The notes beneath the pieces are model-generated. The model was not told where the DNA came from and made no database searches. It worked only from the letters and a program-made list of their open reading frames with translations. From Desulfovibrio sp. JY (GTDB lineage Bacteria > Desulfobacterota > Desulfovibrionia > Desulfovibrionales > Desulfovibrionaceae): DNA of 64,000 nt. Where the stretch lies: contig CP082962.1 in the NCBI GenBank assembly GCA_021730285.1, positions 2,170,001 through 2,234,000 on the forward strand, written 5' to 3'. Position 1 is the first letter of the stretch. Each line of letters begins with the position of its first letter. Shown piece by piece: positions 1 to 8,869 of the stretch. The position numbers and the translations under genes are program-made.

Positions 1-40
1 GGCGGGAACATCTTTTTTTCAAAAAAGGGGTTCCCGCCCC
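1..40. repeat. Hairpin repeat, terminator-like (module C variant)
   Basis: An inverted repeat with arms GGCGGGAAC and GTTCCCGCC encloses a T-rich and A-rich centre. It lies just downstream of the DedA gene, which is read on the minus strand, so it can serve as its terminator. The design is close to the hairpin at 33678-33723. The left flank is cut by the window edge. Confidence 0.55.
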
Positions 41-59
41 CCCAGCTCCTTCCCTCCTC

Positions 60-716
60 CTACTCCGCCGCTTCGGCGGCGGCGCGGCGGCGGTGGCGGA
101 TGTATTCGATGACGCCGGGCAGGATGGAGATGAAGATGACGGCGATGATGGCCACGCTGAAATTGCGTTTGATGAAGGGCAGGTTGCCGAAGAAGTAGCC
201 GACGTAGACAAAGATGCCGACCCAGAGGATTGCGCCGCTGATGCTGTAGGCCAGGAATTTGGCGTAGGTCATGCGGGCGATGCCGGCGACGAAGGGGGAG
301 AAGGTGCGCACGATGGGCACGAACCGGGCCAGGATGACGGTTTTGCCGCCGTGGCGTTCGTAGAAGGCGTGGGCGCGCAGCAGGTATTCTTTTTTGAAGA
401 ACCGGGTTTTTTCCCGTTCGAACACGGCCGGGCCGACGCGGCGGCCGATCCAGTAGTTGACGTTGTCGCCGAGGAAGGCGGCGGCCACGAGCAGCAGGAA
501 GATAATGTTGGGGTCGAGCACGCCCGCGCCGCAGAGTGCTCCGGTGGCGAACAGCAGGGAGTCGCCGGGCAGAAACGGCGTGACCACGAGTCCTGTCTCG
601 CAGAAGATGATCATGAAGAGGATGAAATAGGTCCACGTGCCGTAATCGGTTGCGATGATGCTTAAGTGCTTGTCGACATGCAGAACGATGTCGACAAGTT
701 GCAGGAGAAAGTCCAT
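60..716 (-). CDS. DedA/SNARE-associated family inner-membrane protein
   Basis: A protein of 218 residues of the DedA family, which comprises polytopic inner-membrane proteins linked to undecaprenyl-phosphate/phospholipid flipping and membrane homeostasis. The family core is visible: an acidic first segment, then a re-entrant region with CETGLVVTPFLPGDSLLF, the YWIGRRVG stretch and the RFVPIVRTFSPFVAG block with its conserved arginines. Hydrophobic segments lie near residues 25-50, 60-85, 145-170 and 180-205. I chose the ATG at 716 because AAGGAG sits just upstream; a longer frame to 803 adds a Pro/Arg-rich stretch unlike the family. The gene stands alone, divergent from the methyltransferase gene. 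The exact transported lipid cannot be told from sequence. Confidence 0.9.
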   Translation of the reverse strand: MDFLLQLVDIVLHVDKHLSIIATDYGTWTYFILFMIIFCETGLVVTPFLPGDSLLFATGALCGAGVLDPNIIFLLLVAAAFLGDNVNYWIGRRVGPAVFEREKTRFFKKEYLLRAHAFYERHGGKTVILARFVPIVRTFSPFVAGIARMTYAKFLAYSISGAILWVGIFVYVGYFFGNLPFIKRNFSVAIIAVIFISILPGVIEYIRHRRRAAAEAAE

Positions 717-845
717 GCGGGCTCCTTGTGGCGTAATGGGAGAGGCCCTTGCATAGGCGGCCGGGGGGTATTTGGCAAGAGGGATCGGGGGCGGCAGGCG
801 CAACGGGGCTTTTCAAGGCTCGGGGCGCGCTGTAGGTTGGCCGCC

Positions 846-2129
846 ATGCCGCAAAGCGATCCCGCCCATAGAGATGATGCCCCCGCGAGGGCCGGCCGCA
901 GTTTTCGTCTGGTCTGCCCGTCCCAGGATATTCCCCTGGTCGAGGCGCTTTTGGCCGCAACCGGCCATCATGGCCAACCGGAGCCTTTTTCGCCCTGGTG
1001 CAGGCGGCTTGCCGACGAGCCGATGCCGCTGGGGAGTTCGCTGGCCGCCCGGTTCGGCTATATCCACATCCAGGACCGCTCGTCCATGTTGCCGCCGTTG
1101 TTGCTCGATCCACCGGCCGGGGCGCGGGTGCTCGACATGTGCGCCGCGCCGGGCGGCAAGACCGGGTTTCTGGCCCAGCTTGTGGGGCCGACGGGGTTTG
1201 TCCTTGGCAACGAACCTTCCCCGGACCGTCTGGCGACGCTGCGCCAGACGCTTTCGCGGGAAAATCTGGCCAACACGGCCACCTGCGCCCAGACGGACCT
1301 GTCGTCGTATTTTCCGGAGGGGGCGTTTACCCATATTCTGCTCGACCCGCCGTGCAGCGGCTGGGGCACGCTGGACAAAAATCCCCAGGCGGCGCGGATC
1401 TGGAGCGGGGACAAGGTCGCGCCGCTTATCGCCTTGCAGCGCAAGCTTCTGGAAACGGCGGCGCGGCTGCTGGCTCCGGGCGGGCGGCTGCTCTATTCCA
1501 CCTGCACCACCAATGTCGCGGAAAACGAGGACCAGACGCGTTTCGCCCTGGACCATCTGCCCCTGGCCCCGTTGGCGCTGACGCCCCCGGAGGGGTTCGT
1601 GTTCGAGGCGCCGCACCGGGACGCCGTGTCGGGCGTGTTGCGGGTGGACAGCCGCGCCTCGGCGGCCCAGGGATTTTACATGGCGCTTTATGAAAAGACC
1701 GGCGGCGCGGCGGCCGATGCGGCGGACGGGGAACTGCCCGGAACGCCGGTGCCGGAGAAGGCGCTTGTCGCGGCCGGCTGCGACCCTGCCGGCCTGCCGC
1801 CGGGGAAGGTCATGGCGTTTGGCGACAAGGCGTTTTTTCTGCATGCCGGCGCGGCGGTCATTCCGGACCGGCTGCGCTATCAGGGCTACCAGGTGGGGAC
1901 GTACCGTTCGGGCGTTTTCCGGCCCTTGGCCAGGGCGAGGGTGCTCCTTTCGCCTTGGGCTGTCGGCGTGGGGTTGAACGAGGAAGCGCTTTGCCGTATC
2001 GAGGCGCTCCTGGCCGGCCAAAGCCTGCCGGCGGGGGAACTGCCGGTGCGGCCGGGCCTTTTTTTTCGGGGTCTGCCGCTGGGGTTTCTCGCCCGCAAGG
2101 GCGCGCGGCTTCTGTGGTCGGACAGGTAA
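846..2129 (+). CDS. RsmB/RsmF-family RNA cytosine-C5 methyltransferase
   Basis: A SAM-dependent methyltransferase of 427 residues of the NOL1/NOP2/Sun family, which makes 5-methylcytosine in rRNA. Visible motifs are DMCAAPGGKT (motif I, SAM binding), LLDPPCSGWGT (motif IV with the first catalytic cysteine) and YSTCTTNVAENE (motif VI with the second cysteine). The C-terminal ~130 residues form a separate domain like the PUA-like tail of RsmF, and the enzyme lacks the N-terminal NusB-like domain of RsmB, so an RsmF-type enzyme is likelier. The frame is open from 666, but the sequence upstream of 846 does not resemble the family and overlaps the divergent DedA gene; the ATG at 846 is therefore preferred. 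The exact rRNA target is not deducible. Confidence 0.88.
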   Translation: MPQSDPAHRDDAPARAGRSFRLVCPSQDIPLVEALLAATGHHGQPEPFSPWCRRLADEPMPLGSSLAARFGYIHIQDRSSMLPPLLLDPPAGARVLDMCAAPGGKTGFLAQLVGPTGFVLGNEPSPDRLATLRQTLSRENLANTATCAQTDLSSYFPEGAFTHILLDPPCSGWGTLDKNPQAARIWSGDKVAPLIALQRKLLETAARLLAPGGRLLYSTCTTNVAENEDQTRFALDHLPLAPLALTPPEGFVFEAPHRDAVSGVLRVDSRASAAQGFYMALYEKTGGAAADAADGELPGTPVPEKALVAAGCDPAGLPPGKVMAFGDKAFFLHAGAAVIPDRLRYQGYQVGTYRSGVFRPLARARVLLSPWAVGVGLNEEALCRIEALLAGQSLPAGELPVRPGLFFRGLPLGFLARKGARLLWSDR

Positions 2130-2150
2130 CACTTTTTTCCTGGAGGATGC

Positions 2151-3011
2151 ATGCACGGCAGCGATCGCAAACTGGCGCGGCTTTTTCACCCCCGGACCGG
2201 CAAGACGGTCATCGCGCCCCTGGATCATGGGGTCATGGAAGGGATGCTTTCGGGCCTTGAGGATCTGTCGCAGCTGATCGAGCTGGTGGGCGAATTTCCC
2301 GTGCAGGGCGTGATGCTCAACAAGGGGGCCATGCGGGCGCATCTGGGCGAGCTGCCGCTGTACGCCTTGGCCGTGGCCCAGCTTTCCGGCGGCACGCGCC
2401 ACTGTCTGCCGCCCTATGCCCGCAGTCTCATGTGCGGCGCGGCCGAGGGGCTGCGTCTCGGCGCGGACATGGTGGCGGTGCAGGTCAACATCGCCAACGA
2501 ACTCGAGGACCGGATGCTGGCCGACATGGGGGCCATCGTGGACGAGGCGCACGGCCTTGGCGTGCCGGTCCTGGCGCTCATCGCACCCAAGGGCGAGCGG
2601 GTGGTCAACGAGAACGACCCGAGCCTTATAAACCACTGCATCCGGCTCGGGGCCGAGCTTGGCGCGGACATCACGGGCGTGCCGTATTCCGGGGATGCGC
2701 GCAGCTTTGGCCGGGCGGTCGGCGCGTCGAGCGTGCCTGTTGTTGTGACGGGCGGGCCGTCCCGGGCGGAATTTAAGAGTTTCGCATCCATGGTGGCCGA
2801 GGCGCTTGCCGCCGGCGCGGCCGGCACGTGCATCGGGCGCAACGTCTGGCAGCATCCCAATCCGCGCGAGGCCTTGCGGCGCATCGTGGAATTGGTGCAC
2901 GGGACCGAGGAGCTGGAGGCGGCCGAAGCGGCCCTGGCCGCGGTCCGGGAGGCGCGTCAGGCAGCCGAGGCGGGGGAAGGCGACGCCGCGGGCGACGTGG
3001 CCGGGGATTGA
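2151..3011 (+). CDS. DhnA/ADH-synthase-family aldolase paralogue lacking the Schiff-base lysine
   Basis: A protein of 286 residues with the TIM-barrel fold of class I FBP aldolase (DhnA) and 2-amino-3,7-dideoxy-D-threo-hept-6-ulosonate (ADH) synthase, the first enzyme of the archaeal-type shikimate route also found in Desulfovibrio. Close family blocks are APLDHGV (Asp25), LHxKG-like NKGAMR, LGAELGADI and VVVTGGPS. When I align it by eye with Methanocaldococcus MJ0400, Asp33 matches Asp25, but the catalytic Tyr153 falls on Ala145 and the Schiff-base Lys184 on Gly176, with all spacings exactly kept. It is therefore unlikely to work as a normal Schiff-base aldolase. It follows the methyltransferase gene by 21 bases behind GGAGG. 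Many databases would call it fructose-bisphosphate aldolase; I would not. Confidence 0.8.
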   Translation: MHGSDRKLARLFHPRTGKTVIAPLDHGVMEGMLSGLEDLSQLIELVGEFPVQGVMLNKGAMRAHLGELPLYALAVAQLSGGTRHCLPPYARSLMCGAAEGLRLGADMVAVQVNIANELEDRMLADMGAIVDEAHGLGVPVLALIAPKGERVVNENDPSLINHCIRLGAELGADITGVPYSGDARSFGRAVGASSVPVVVTGGPSRAEFKSFASMVAEALAAGAAGTCIGRNVWQHPNPREALRRIVELVHGTEELEAAEAALAAVREARQAAEAGEGDAAGDVAGD

Positions 3012-3078
3012 CCCTGCGCGGCCGGGGGACGGGATTTTTCGACAGGCCGGGGCAACCCGGCCTTATTTTTTGGGGCTG

Positions 3079-5187
3079 TTACGCCGTGGCCTTGATGACG
3101 ACCAGCGTCACGTCGTCTTCCAGGTGCTCGCCGGCCTTGAATTCCTTTAAGTCCGCCACCAGCGCGTTGACGATGACCGAGGCCGGCCGGTGGGCCTCCC
3201 GGCGCACGATCTGCTCCATGCGCTCCTTGCCGTACATGGCGTCCTCGCCGTTTCGGGCCTCGTGGATGCCGTCGGTGAAAAGCACCAGCACCTGCCCGGG
3301 GGCGAGCCACGGCCGCCGCGATTCCTCGTAGCGCCACTCGGCCATGGCGCCGAGCGGAATGCCGTTGCCCATGAGCTGCTCGAAGGAGTCCGTGCCCGGG
3401 TCGTAGAGCAGGCCCGGGTCGTGGCCGGCCCGGCACCAGACGAGTTCGTGGGCGGTCTTGTCCAGGCGCAGGAAAAAGAGCGTGATGAACCGGCCCGTCA
3501 TCTGGGTGTCCTGGCACAGCAGGGCGTTGACCTCGGTGAGCAGGTCTCCCGGCCCCGGCCGGTCGATGGCCCGACCGCGCAAAAGCGCCCGGCCCGTGGC
3601 CATGAAAAGCGCCGCCGACACGCCGTGCCCGGTCACGTCGCCCACCACGATGTCGGCATGGGCCGCGTCGTCCTGGGCGAATTCCAGAAAATCGAAATAG
3701 TCGCCGCCGGTCTCGTCGCAGTAGAGGCTCAGCGCCGACACATCCATGCCGTCCATGGCCGGCGGCCGTCCCGGCAACAGGTTTTGCTGCACCTCCATGG
3801 CCAGGTTCATGTCGTTTTTGAGCTTCACCCGTTCGAGGAGCTGGGGGGCCATGTCGTTGAACGCCCGGCCGAGATCGCCCAGTTCGTCGCTGCCCCGCAC
3901 CGGCACCCGGGCCGAAAAGTCCCCGGTGGCCAGCTTTGCCGCCGCCGCCGCCAGATCCTTGACCGGTCGGGTGACGGTCTTGGACGCGGACAGGGCGATG
4001 ACGACCACCACGCCCACGGCCGCCAGCACGAACCAGCCGATATCCTTGAGCAGGCCATCGATCGCGGCCAGCACGCGGTGCTCGGCCCGTTTGGCGTCGT
4101 TGATCACCACCGATCGTGGCGCGGCCAGGGCCACGGCCAGTTGTTTGTCGCGAATGGGCGCGTAGGCGAAAAGCGTGTCCCGGCCCTTGTAGTCGAGCCG
4201 CCGTACTCCGGACCGGCCCGCTTCCAGGTCGGCGATGACGGCGGCCAGGGCGTCCCCGTGGGGCGAGTCGATGCGTTCGAGCTCCACCGGCGCGGTCCAG
4301 TCCTTGGTTTTCTGGGTATAGTCGCGGCAGGCCACGATCACGAGTTCCGGCTCGCCGGAAACGGTCTTGCGGCTGACCGAGACCACCATGGACTGCATCT
4401 TGTCGCTCCAGGCGTTGGACAGGTCGCTTTCGAGAAACAGGTCGCCCATGGGGATGTCGAGGCCGGCGACGCCGAGCACCTTCCCGCTCGGCGCGCGCAG
4501 GGCCAGGGCCATGGTGGCCAGCACCTGGCGCGTGACGGCGTCGGTCATGATGTCCCAGGTGATGCCATGCGACGTGGCGGCGTTTTGATACCAGGCCCGG
4601 CGGCGGGGATCGTAGTCGGCCGGATAGCCGCCGTGGCCGGGATAGGCGCAGTGCAGCCCCGAGTCCAGGCCCACGTAGCCGAACAGCATGAGCTTTTTGT
4701 GGCGCGCGAAAAGGGTGCGGTAAAAGGGCAGCATGTCGGAGAGGGCCCGCATCTGCGGCAGGGCGCGCTCGCGCGTGAGCCCTGGGGCGAGGTGGAAGGC
4801 CAGGGCGTCGTAGCTGGCCGAGACGTTCGTGCCGGGAATCTCGCTCAGGCTGTGCTTGGGCACGACCCCGGCGTCGAAATCCGTGTCCAGATACAGGGGG
4901 GGGATGGGCTTTTCCCAGGCGGCTTCCCGCAGGTCCCGGGCGGCCTCGTTCACGGTCAGGGCCAGGGAGGTTTGCAGCAGGTCGAGGGTGTCGGCGAAGT
5001 TTTCGCCCAGCATGTCGGCGGTCTGGCGCAACTCCTTGCCGGCATTGACCTCCAGGGCCATGGCCGCGCGTTCGGAAAGCTCACGGCCCAGCCGGTCGGT
5101 CTGCCGCCAGGCGTAAAAACCCAGGGCGCACAGGGGCGTGACGACCATCACGAGCAGGAATACACAGAATTTCGACCGAATGCGCAT
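3079..5187 (-). CDS. Membrane-bound Cache-HAMP-SpoIIE/PP2C serine phosphatase
   Basis: A signalling protein of 702 residues. Residues ~5-25 form an N-terminal membrane anchor, residues ~30-350 a periplasmic double-Cache-like sensor, a second membrane segment (VLAAVGVVVVIALSA) leads into a HAMP domain, and the last ~240 residues are a SpoIIE/RsbU-type PP2C phosphatase with GGDYFDF and GDVTGHGVSAALFMA, which hold the metal-binding aspartates. Such proteins dephosphorylate anti-sigma-factor antagonists in partner-switching pathways; no antagonist or anti-sigma gene is in the window. I chose the ATG at 5187 because the membrane anchor follows at once; the open frame to 5337 adds a Pro/Arg-rich stretch. 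It ends facing the aldolase gene. Confidence 0.88.
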   Translation of the reverse strand: MRIRSKFCVFLLVMVVTPLCALGFYAWRQTDRLGRELSERAAMALEVNAGKELRQTADMLGENFADTLDLLQTSLALTVNEAARDLREAAWEKPIPPLYLDTDFDAGVVPKHSLSEIPGTNVSASYDALAFHLAPGLTRERALPQMRALSDMLPFYRTLFARHKKLMLFGYVGLDSGLHCAYPGHGGYPADYDPRRRAWYQNAATSHGITWDIMTDAVTRQVLATMALALRAPSGKVLGVAGLDIPMGDLFLESDLSNAWSDKMQSMVVSVSRKTVSGEPELVIVACRDYTQKTKDWTAPVELERIDSPHGDALAAVIADLEAGRSGVRRLDYKGRDTLFAYAPIRDKQLAVALAAPRSVVINDAKRAEHRVLAAIDGLLKDIGWFVLAAVGVVVVIALSASKTVTRPVKDLAAAAAKLATGDFSARVPVRGSDELGDLGRAFNDMAPQLLERVKLKNDMNLAMEVQQNLLPGRPPAMDGMDVSALSLYCDETGGDYFDFLEFAQDDAAHADIVVGDVTGHGVSAALFMATGRALLRGRAIDRPGPGDLLTEVNALLCQDTQMTGRFITLFFLRLDKTAHELVWCRAGHDPGLLYDPGTDSFEQLMGNGIPLGAMAEWRYEESRRPWLAPGQVLVLFTDGIHEARNGEDAMYGKERMEQIVRREAHRPASVIVNALVADLKEFKAGEHLEDDVTLVVIKATA

Positions 5188-5263
5188 TTCCCGCTCCCCG
5201 GGTCCCGGTTGCTGGAAACCTGTCCGCGTGCCCTTTCCCGGCGGAGGTGCCGGCGGCAGACGA

Positions 5264-7141
5264 TCAGTCTTCCTTTTTGAGTTCCTTAAGCGTCTTGGAG
5301 TAGGCCGTAAACACGTGCTGGCGGCCGAGCATGCCAAGCACCGTGTTGGGCTTGTCCGAGGCCACCACGGGCAACTGGCTCAGTTCCGTTTCGATAAAAA
5401 GCATCACCGCGTCGTACAGCGACATGTCCGGATGGATCACCACCACCGGCCGGGCCAGTTCGCCGACCAGAACCAGGTTGTGCAGGCATTCCTCGAACAG
5501 CACGTTGCGCACGTCCTGCAGGGCCAGGATGCCGGTAAGCACCCCTTCGCTGTTTTTGACCGGAAAGACCATGGCGCTCGTGCCGGAAATGATGTGGGCC
5601 AGGGCTTTCAGGGTGACGCTGTCCTCGAGGATGGTGGTGCGGCTCGGGGTGAAGACGCTCGAGACCGGCACGCCCTCGAGGATGTTGTTGGTGGCGTCGG
5701 CCACGTGGGCCGGGGAGGCGAATTTGTTGTCCACCTGGTTTTCGTAGAGGTGGATGTCGTCGCAAAGGACCAGCGCGATGGCCGAGCACAGCATGAGCGG
5801 CGCCAGCAGGCCGTAGCCCTGGGTGATCTCGCAGACCATGATCAGCGGGCCGATGGGGGCATGGGCCACGCCGGCGAAAAAGGTGGCCATGCCGACCATG
5901 GTGTAGCCGCCGGGCTGGGACACGATGTCCGGGCGCAGCCAGTGCCCGGCCTGACCCACGATGCCGCCCGCCGCGCCGCCCAGAAACAGGGCCGGGGCGA
6001 ACATGCCGCCGGAAAGCCCCGAGCCCATGGTCAGCGACGTGGCCAGCACCTTGCCGAAAAAAAGCCCGACCAGAAACGTCAGCCCGATCTGCCCGTTGAC
6101 CGACAGCTCCAGCCAGCCGTAACCGCCGCCGAGCAGTTGCGGGTAGTACATGCCCAAAATGCCCATGCCGAGCCCGCCGAGCACCATGGACGACGTCCAG
6201 CCGAAGCGTTTTTGTATCTCGCCGAATACCTTGAACTTCATGAAGAAGAACGTGCCGAGGAAAAACCGGGCCCCAAGCGATACGACAACGGCCAGGACCA
6301 GGTAGAAGGGCAGCTCCATGGGGTTGTCGAAGACGTAGCGCGGGGTATGGAGGATCGGGGCCACGCCGAAGAAAAAGGAGAAAAGCGTGTGGGCCACCAC
6401 GGACGAGACAACGGCCGGCAACAGCGCCTCGGCCTCGAAGTCCTCGGAATACAGCACTTCCACGGCGGTGATGGCGCCGCCGAGGGGGGCGCGGAAAATG
6501 GCCCCGAGTCCCCCGGCCGCGCCGGCCAGAAGCAGGATGCGCCGCTGGCGGGTGGTCAGGTGCAGCAGGCGGGCCAGAAACGAGCCCAGGCCCGCGCCGA
6601 GCTGGGAGATGGGACCTTCCTGGCCGGCCGAGCCGCCCGACGCGATGGTGCAGATGGCCGTGGCACCTTTTATAAGCGGCACGAGCGGACGGATGATGCC
6701 GGATTTCTTGTGGAAGGCCCGGATCATGGCGTCGGTGCCGTCGGTGACGCCGCTCATGGCCTCGGGAATGAACTTGGTCGCCAGCAGGCCGGTAATGAGG
6801 CCCACGCTGGTGGTGAAGACCGGGATGAGCCAGGGCCGGTAGGGGCCGGGCAGGGTCTGCTCCATGGCCTCGCCGGCCGGATGGGGCAGGGACAGGCCGG
6901 CCAGGGTCACCTGGAGGAAGTTTTGCAGTTTGTCGAGGCCGAGGAAAAACAGCACGGCCAGGGTGCCGGAACCAAGGCCGGCGATGACCCCGAGCACCAG
7001 CCAGCGCATGAGGCTGATGCGGGTGTAGCGGCGGGTGAGGCGTCGCCAAAAGATGCGGGGACGGCGGAAAATCGAGGGAAGAATTCGTTTTTGCGGCGGG
7101 GTGGCTTCCATGAGTGCGGCTTTGGGGTCAGGGCCGGGCAT
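5264..7141 (-). CDS. ClC-family chloride channel/antiporter with CBS pair
   Basis: A protein of 625 residues. The first ~430 form the ClC membrane domain: GSAGQEGPISQLG carries the gating glutamate (GxEGP), GAIFRAPLGGAI and GGMFAPALFLGGAAGG are the other anion-pathway loops. Residues ~460-615 are two CBS domains, which usually bind adenine nucleotides and gate the channel. ClC proteins of this group move chloride or fluoride, either passively or against protons; the sequence alone does not decide which. The start is uncertain: ATG at 7141 overlaps the end of the RibF gene by 14 bases, and an ATG at 7111 is equally possible. Neither has a strong ribosome binding site, so translational coupling to ribF is plausible. 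Confidence 0.9.
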   Translation of the reverse strand: MPGPDPKAALMEATPPQKRILPSIFRRPRIFWRRLTRRYTRISLMRWLVLGVIAGLGSGTLAVLFFLGLDKLQNFLQVTLAGLSLPHPAGEAMEQTLPGPYRPWLIPVFTTSVGLITGLLATKFIPEAMSGVTDGTDAMIRAFHKKSGIIRPLVPLIKGATAICTIASGGSAGQEGPISQLGAGLGSFLARLLHLTTRQRRILLLAGAAGGLGAIFRAPLGGAITAVEVLYSEDFEAEALLPAVVSSVVAHTLFSFFFGVAPILHTPRYVFDNPMELPFYLVLAVVVSLGARFFLGTFFFMKFKVFGEIQKRFGWTSSMVLGGLGMGILGMYYPQLLGGGYGWLELSVNGQIGLTFLVGLFFGKVLATSLTMGSGLSGGMFAPALFLGGAAGGIVGQAGHWLRPDIVSQPGGYTMVGMATFFAGVAHAPIGPLIMVCEITQGYGLLAPLMLCSAIALVLCDDIHLYENQVDNKFASPAHVADATNNILEGVPVSSVFTPSRTTILEDSVTLKALAHIISGTSAMVFPVKNSEGVLTGILALQDVRNVLFEECLHNLVLVGELARPVVVIHPDMSLYDAVMLFIETELSQLPVVASDKPNTVLGMLGRQHVFTAYSKTLKELKKED

Positions 7142-8066
7142 CGGGCGCGGCCAGAATCATCCGGGCCAAGCCGATGTCTTCCCGTATACGGGCGGCCAGT
7201 TCGTCGGGACCGGAGAATTTTTTCTCGGAGCGGATGCGCTGCACGAAATGGACCCGTATGGGCTCTCCGTAAATCTTGCCTTTGAAATCGAGGATATGGG
7301 CTTCCACGGACATCTCGAATTCCCCGAAGGTGGGGTTTTTGCCGATGTTGGCCACACCCGGCCGGATTACGCCATCGACCTCGACCCAGACCGCGTAGAC
7401 GCCGGTTAAGGGCACGAGTTCGTCCTTGAAGGACAGGTTGGCGGTGGGAAAGCCGAGTTTGCGGCCGCGTTTCTGGCCGTGGGCCACCAGCCCGCGCACC
7501 TGGTGGAACCGGCCGAGCAGGGGGCGCGCGTCCCAGACCTGTCCGGCCTGGACCATGTCGCGGATGCGGGTGGAGGAGACCACCGCGCCGTTGATGATGA
7601 CCGGGTCGAGGCGCTCGACGGTAAAGCCCAGGTTCTGGCCGAGGGCGGTGAGCAGTTCGAAGTTGCCCCGCCGGCCCTTGCCGAAGGCGTAGTCGTAGCC
7701 GATGACGAGGTGGCGCAGGCCAAGCCCCTCGACCAGGACCTCGCGCACGAAGTCCTCGGGCTCGCGGGCGGCCAGCTCGCGGGTAAAGGGCAGGACCACG
7801 GCCACCTGGATGCCTTCCTTCTCGATGCATTCGAGCTTTTGCTCGGTGGAGGTGATGGCCGGCGGGGCGGCGCTGCCGAGCAGCACCTGCCGGGGATGGG
7901 GATCGAACGTCAGGGCGACGCTGACCAGGGAGGCGGCGGCGGCCCGGTCGCACACCCGCTGGAGTAATTTGGCGTGACCCATGTGCACGCCGTCGAAATT
8001 ACCGATGGTCAGGCAGACGCCGCTTAAGGCTTCGTGGATATCCGCGATGCGGGTGACAACAATCAT
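7128..8066 (-). CDS. ribF: Bifunctional riboflavin kinase/FAD synthetase RibF
   Basis: A protein of 312 residues that phosphorylates riboflavin to FMN and adenylylates FMN to FAD. The N-terminal nucleotidyltransferase half shows LTIGNFDGVHMGHAKLL (the HxGH-type ATP site), TFDPHPRQVL and the SSTRIRDMV motif. The C-terminal flavokinase half has GRKLGFPTANL, GVYAVWVEVDG and the AHILDFKGKIYGE stretch with its catalytic acidic residue. The length is usual for the family. It probably forms an operon with the downstream ClC gene, with which it overlaps slightly, and it starts 177 bases before the divergent tRNA-Leu. The other flavin gene in the window, ribB, is unlinked and riboswitch-controlled. 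Confidence 0.95.
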   Translation of the reverse strand: MIVVTRIADIHEALSGVCLTIGNFDGVHMGHAKLLQRVCDRAAAASLVSVALTFDPHPRQVLLGSAAPPAITSTEQKLECIEKEGIQVAVVLPFTRELAAREPEDFVREVLVEGLGLRHLVIGYDYAFGKGRRGNFELLTALGQNLGFTVERLDPVIINGAVVSSTRIRDMVQAGQVWDARPLLGRFHQVRGLVAHGQKRGRKLGFPTANLSFKDELVPLTGVYAVWVEVDGVIRPGVANIGKNPTFGEFEMSVEAHILDFKGKIYGEPIRVHFVQRIRSEKKFSGPDELAARIREDIGLARMILAAPDARP

Positions 8067-8243
8067 GAGGGTGATCCGGTGGGCAATTGTGGTTGCGCCG
8101 TGCCCGCGGCACGTCCGGTGCTACCTCAAAAGAGAGGCGGCTTCAACCGGGGAGATTTTCTCGTCCAAATGAAAAAATGCTGGGGAACGTCATTTTTTGC
8201 TTGCCAAGCCCGGCCCGCTTTTATAAAAGCTGTCTTCCGCACT

Positions 8244-8330
8244 GCCGAAGTGGTGGAATTGGTAGACACGCTAGGTTCAGGGTCTAGTCCTCGCAAGGGG
8301 GTGGGAGTTCGAGTCTCCCCTTCGGCACCA
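8244..8330 (+). tRNA. tRNA-Leu (anticodon CAG)
   Basis: A complete cloverleaf of 87 bases. The acceptor arms GCCGAAG (8244-8250) and CTTCGGC (8320-8326) pair perfectly, followed by discriminator A and an encoded CCA. The anticodon loop is TTCAGGG, giving CAG, which reads CUG. A long variable arm lies between anticodon and T arms, as expected for a class II tRNA, and the T arm contains GTTCGA. Confidence 0.96.
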
Positions 8331-8340
8331 TAAGAAAGCA

Positions 8341-8374
8341 AGGCCTCAGGGTAATTCCTGGGGCCTTTTTTTTC
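8341..8374 (+). terminator. Rho-independent terminator of tRNA-Leu
   Basis: The stem AGGCCTCAGG / CCTGGGGCCT, with one G-T pair and a six-base loop, is followed by eight T residues. It begins ten bases after the tRNA 3' end. Confidence 0.88.
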
Positions 8375-8523
8375 AGCCTTTTTCCTCCCGCCGTGAAAAA
8401 ACGTTCCTCCGGTGTCCGGCGAAGATGACAAATCATTATGCTGACAACTAAAATGCCGCCTGCTAGACCCGCACCGTGAAATTGGCCGCTTTTCCTTCTT
8501 CATCGGCTAAGAGGTTTCGGATT

Positions 8524-8727
8524 ATGAGGAAGAATATCGCTGTCACGGTGCTCTCCATTGTTTTTGTTATGAATGTCGGCTCGGGCTACACCCGGAGGAT
8601 CGATCATCAACTGGCCAGAGTCGAATCCTCGCTGAGCGAACGCTTCGACATCAGGAACTTCACCGAACAGGCCCTCGAGGCCGAACGGAAACTGCGCTCG
8701 CGCCTGTCCTTGTCGGCCAAGGCCTGA
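8524..8727 (+). CDS. Small hypothetical protein with N-terminal hydrophobic segment
   Basis: A protein of 67 residues starting MRKNIAVTVLSIVFVMN, which looks like a signal peptide or a single membrane anchor, followed by a charged helical tail rich in Glu and Arg (SSLSERFDIRNFTEQALEAERKLRSRL). An AAGAGG stretch lies upstream of the ATG at 8524; a longer form could start at 8476. I recognise no family. It sits alone between the tRNA-Leu terminator and the YbaK-type gene. Confidence 0.5.
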   Translation: MRKNIAVTVLSIVFVMNVGSGYTRRIDHQLARVESSLSERFDIRNFTEQALEAERKLRSRLSLSAKA

Positions 8728-8869
8728 TGCGCCGCAACATCGGAGGGGTCGCACGCCAGGACCCCTCCGGCCACATCCCTCCCGCCGCCGCGTTCCGGCT
8801 GGCCAAACTTGACGCCGCCAGCCCGGTTTTTTATCTGCCCTGCCAGAACGAACAGGAAATTGGTGGGAT

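Noticed and set aside
813-2900. Long minus-strand frame of 695 codons opposite the rRNA methyltransferase and aldolase genes
   Set aside because: Composition is Arg/Gly/Pro/His-rich without family motifs, and both genes on the plus strand have clear motifs. High GC with third-position bias produces such mirror frames.
2151-3011. Fructose-bisphosphate aldolase annotation
   Set aside because: The Schiff-base lysine and catalytic tyrosine are absent at the aligned positions.
3190-5280. Long plus-strand frame opposite the SpoIIE phosphatase gene
   Set aside because: Mirror frame of a recognised gene, with repetitive Gly/His/Gln/Val composition and no domain.
5138-7285. Long plus-strand frame opposite the ClC gene
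   Set aside because: Mirror frame; His/Gly/Glu-rich without motifs, while the minus strand codes for an intact ClC-CBS protein.
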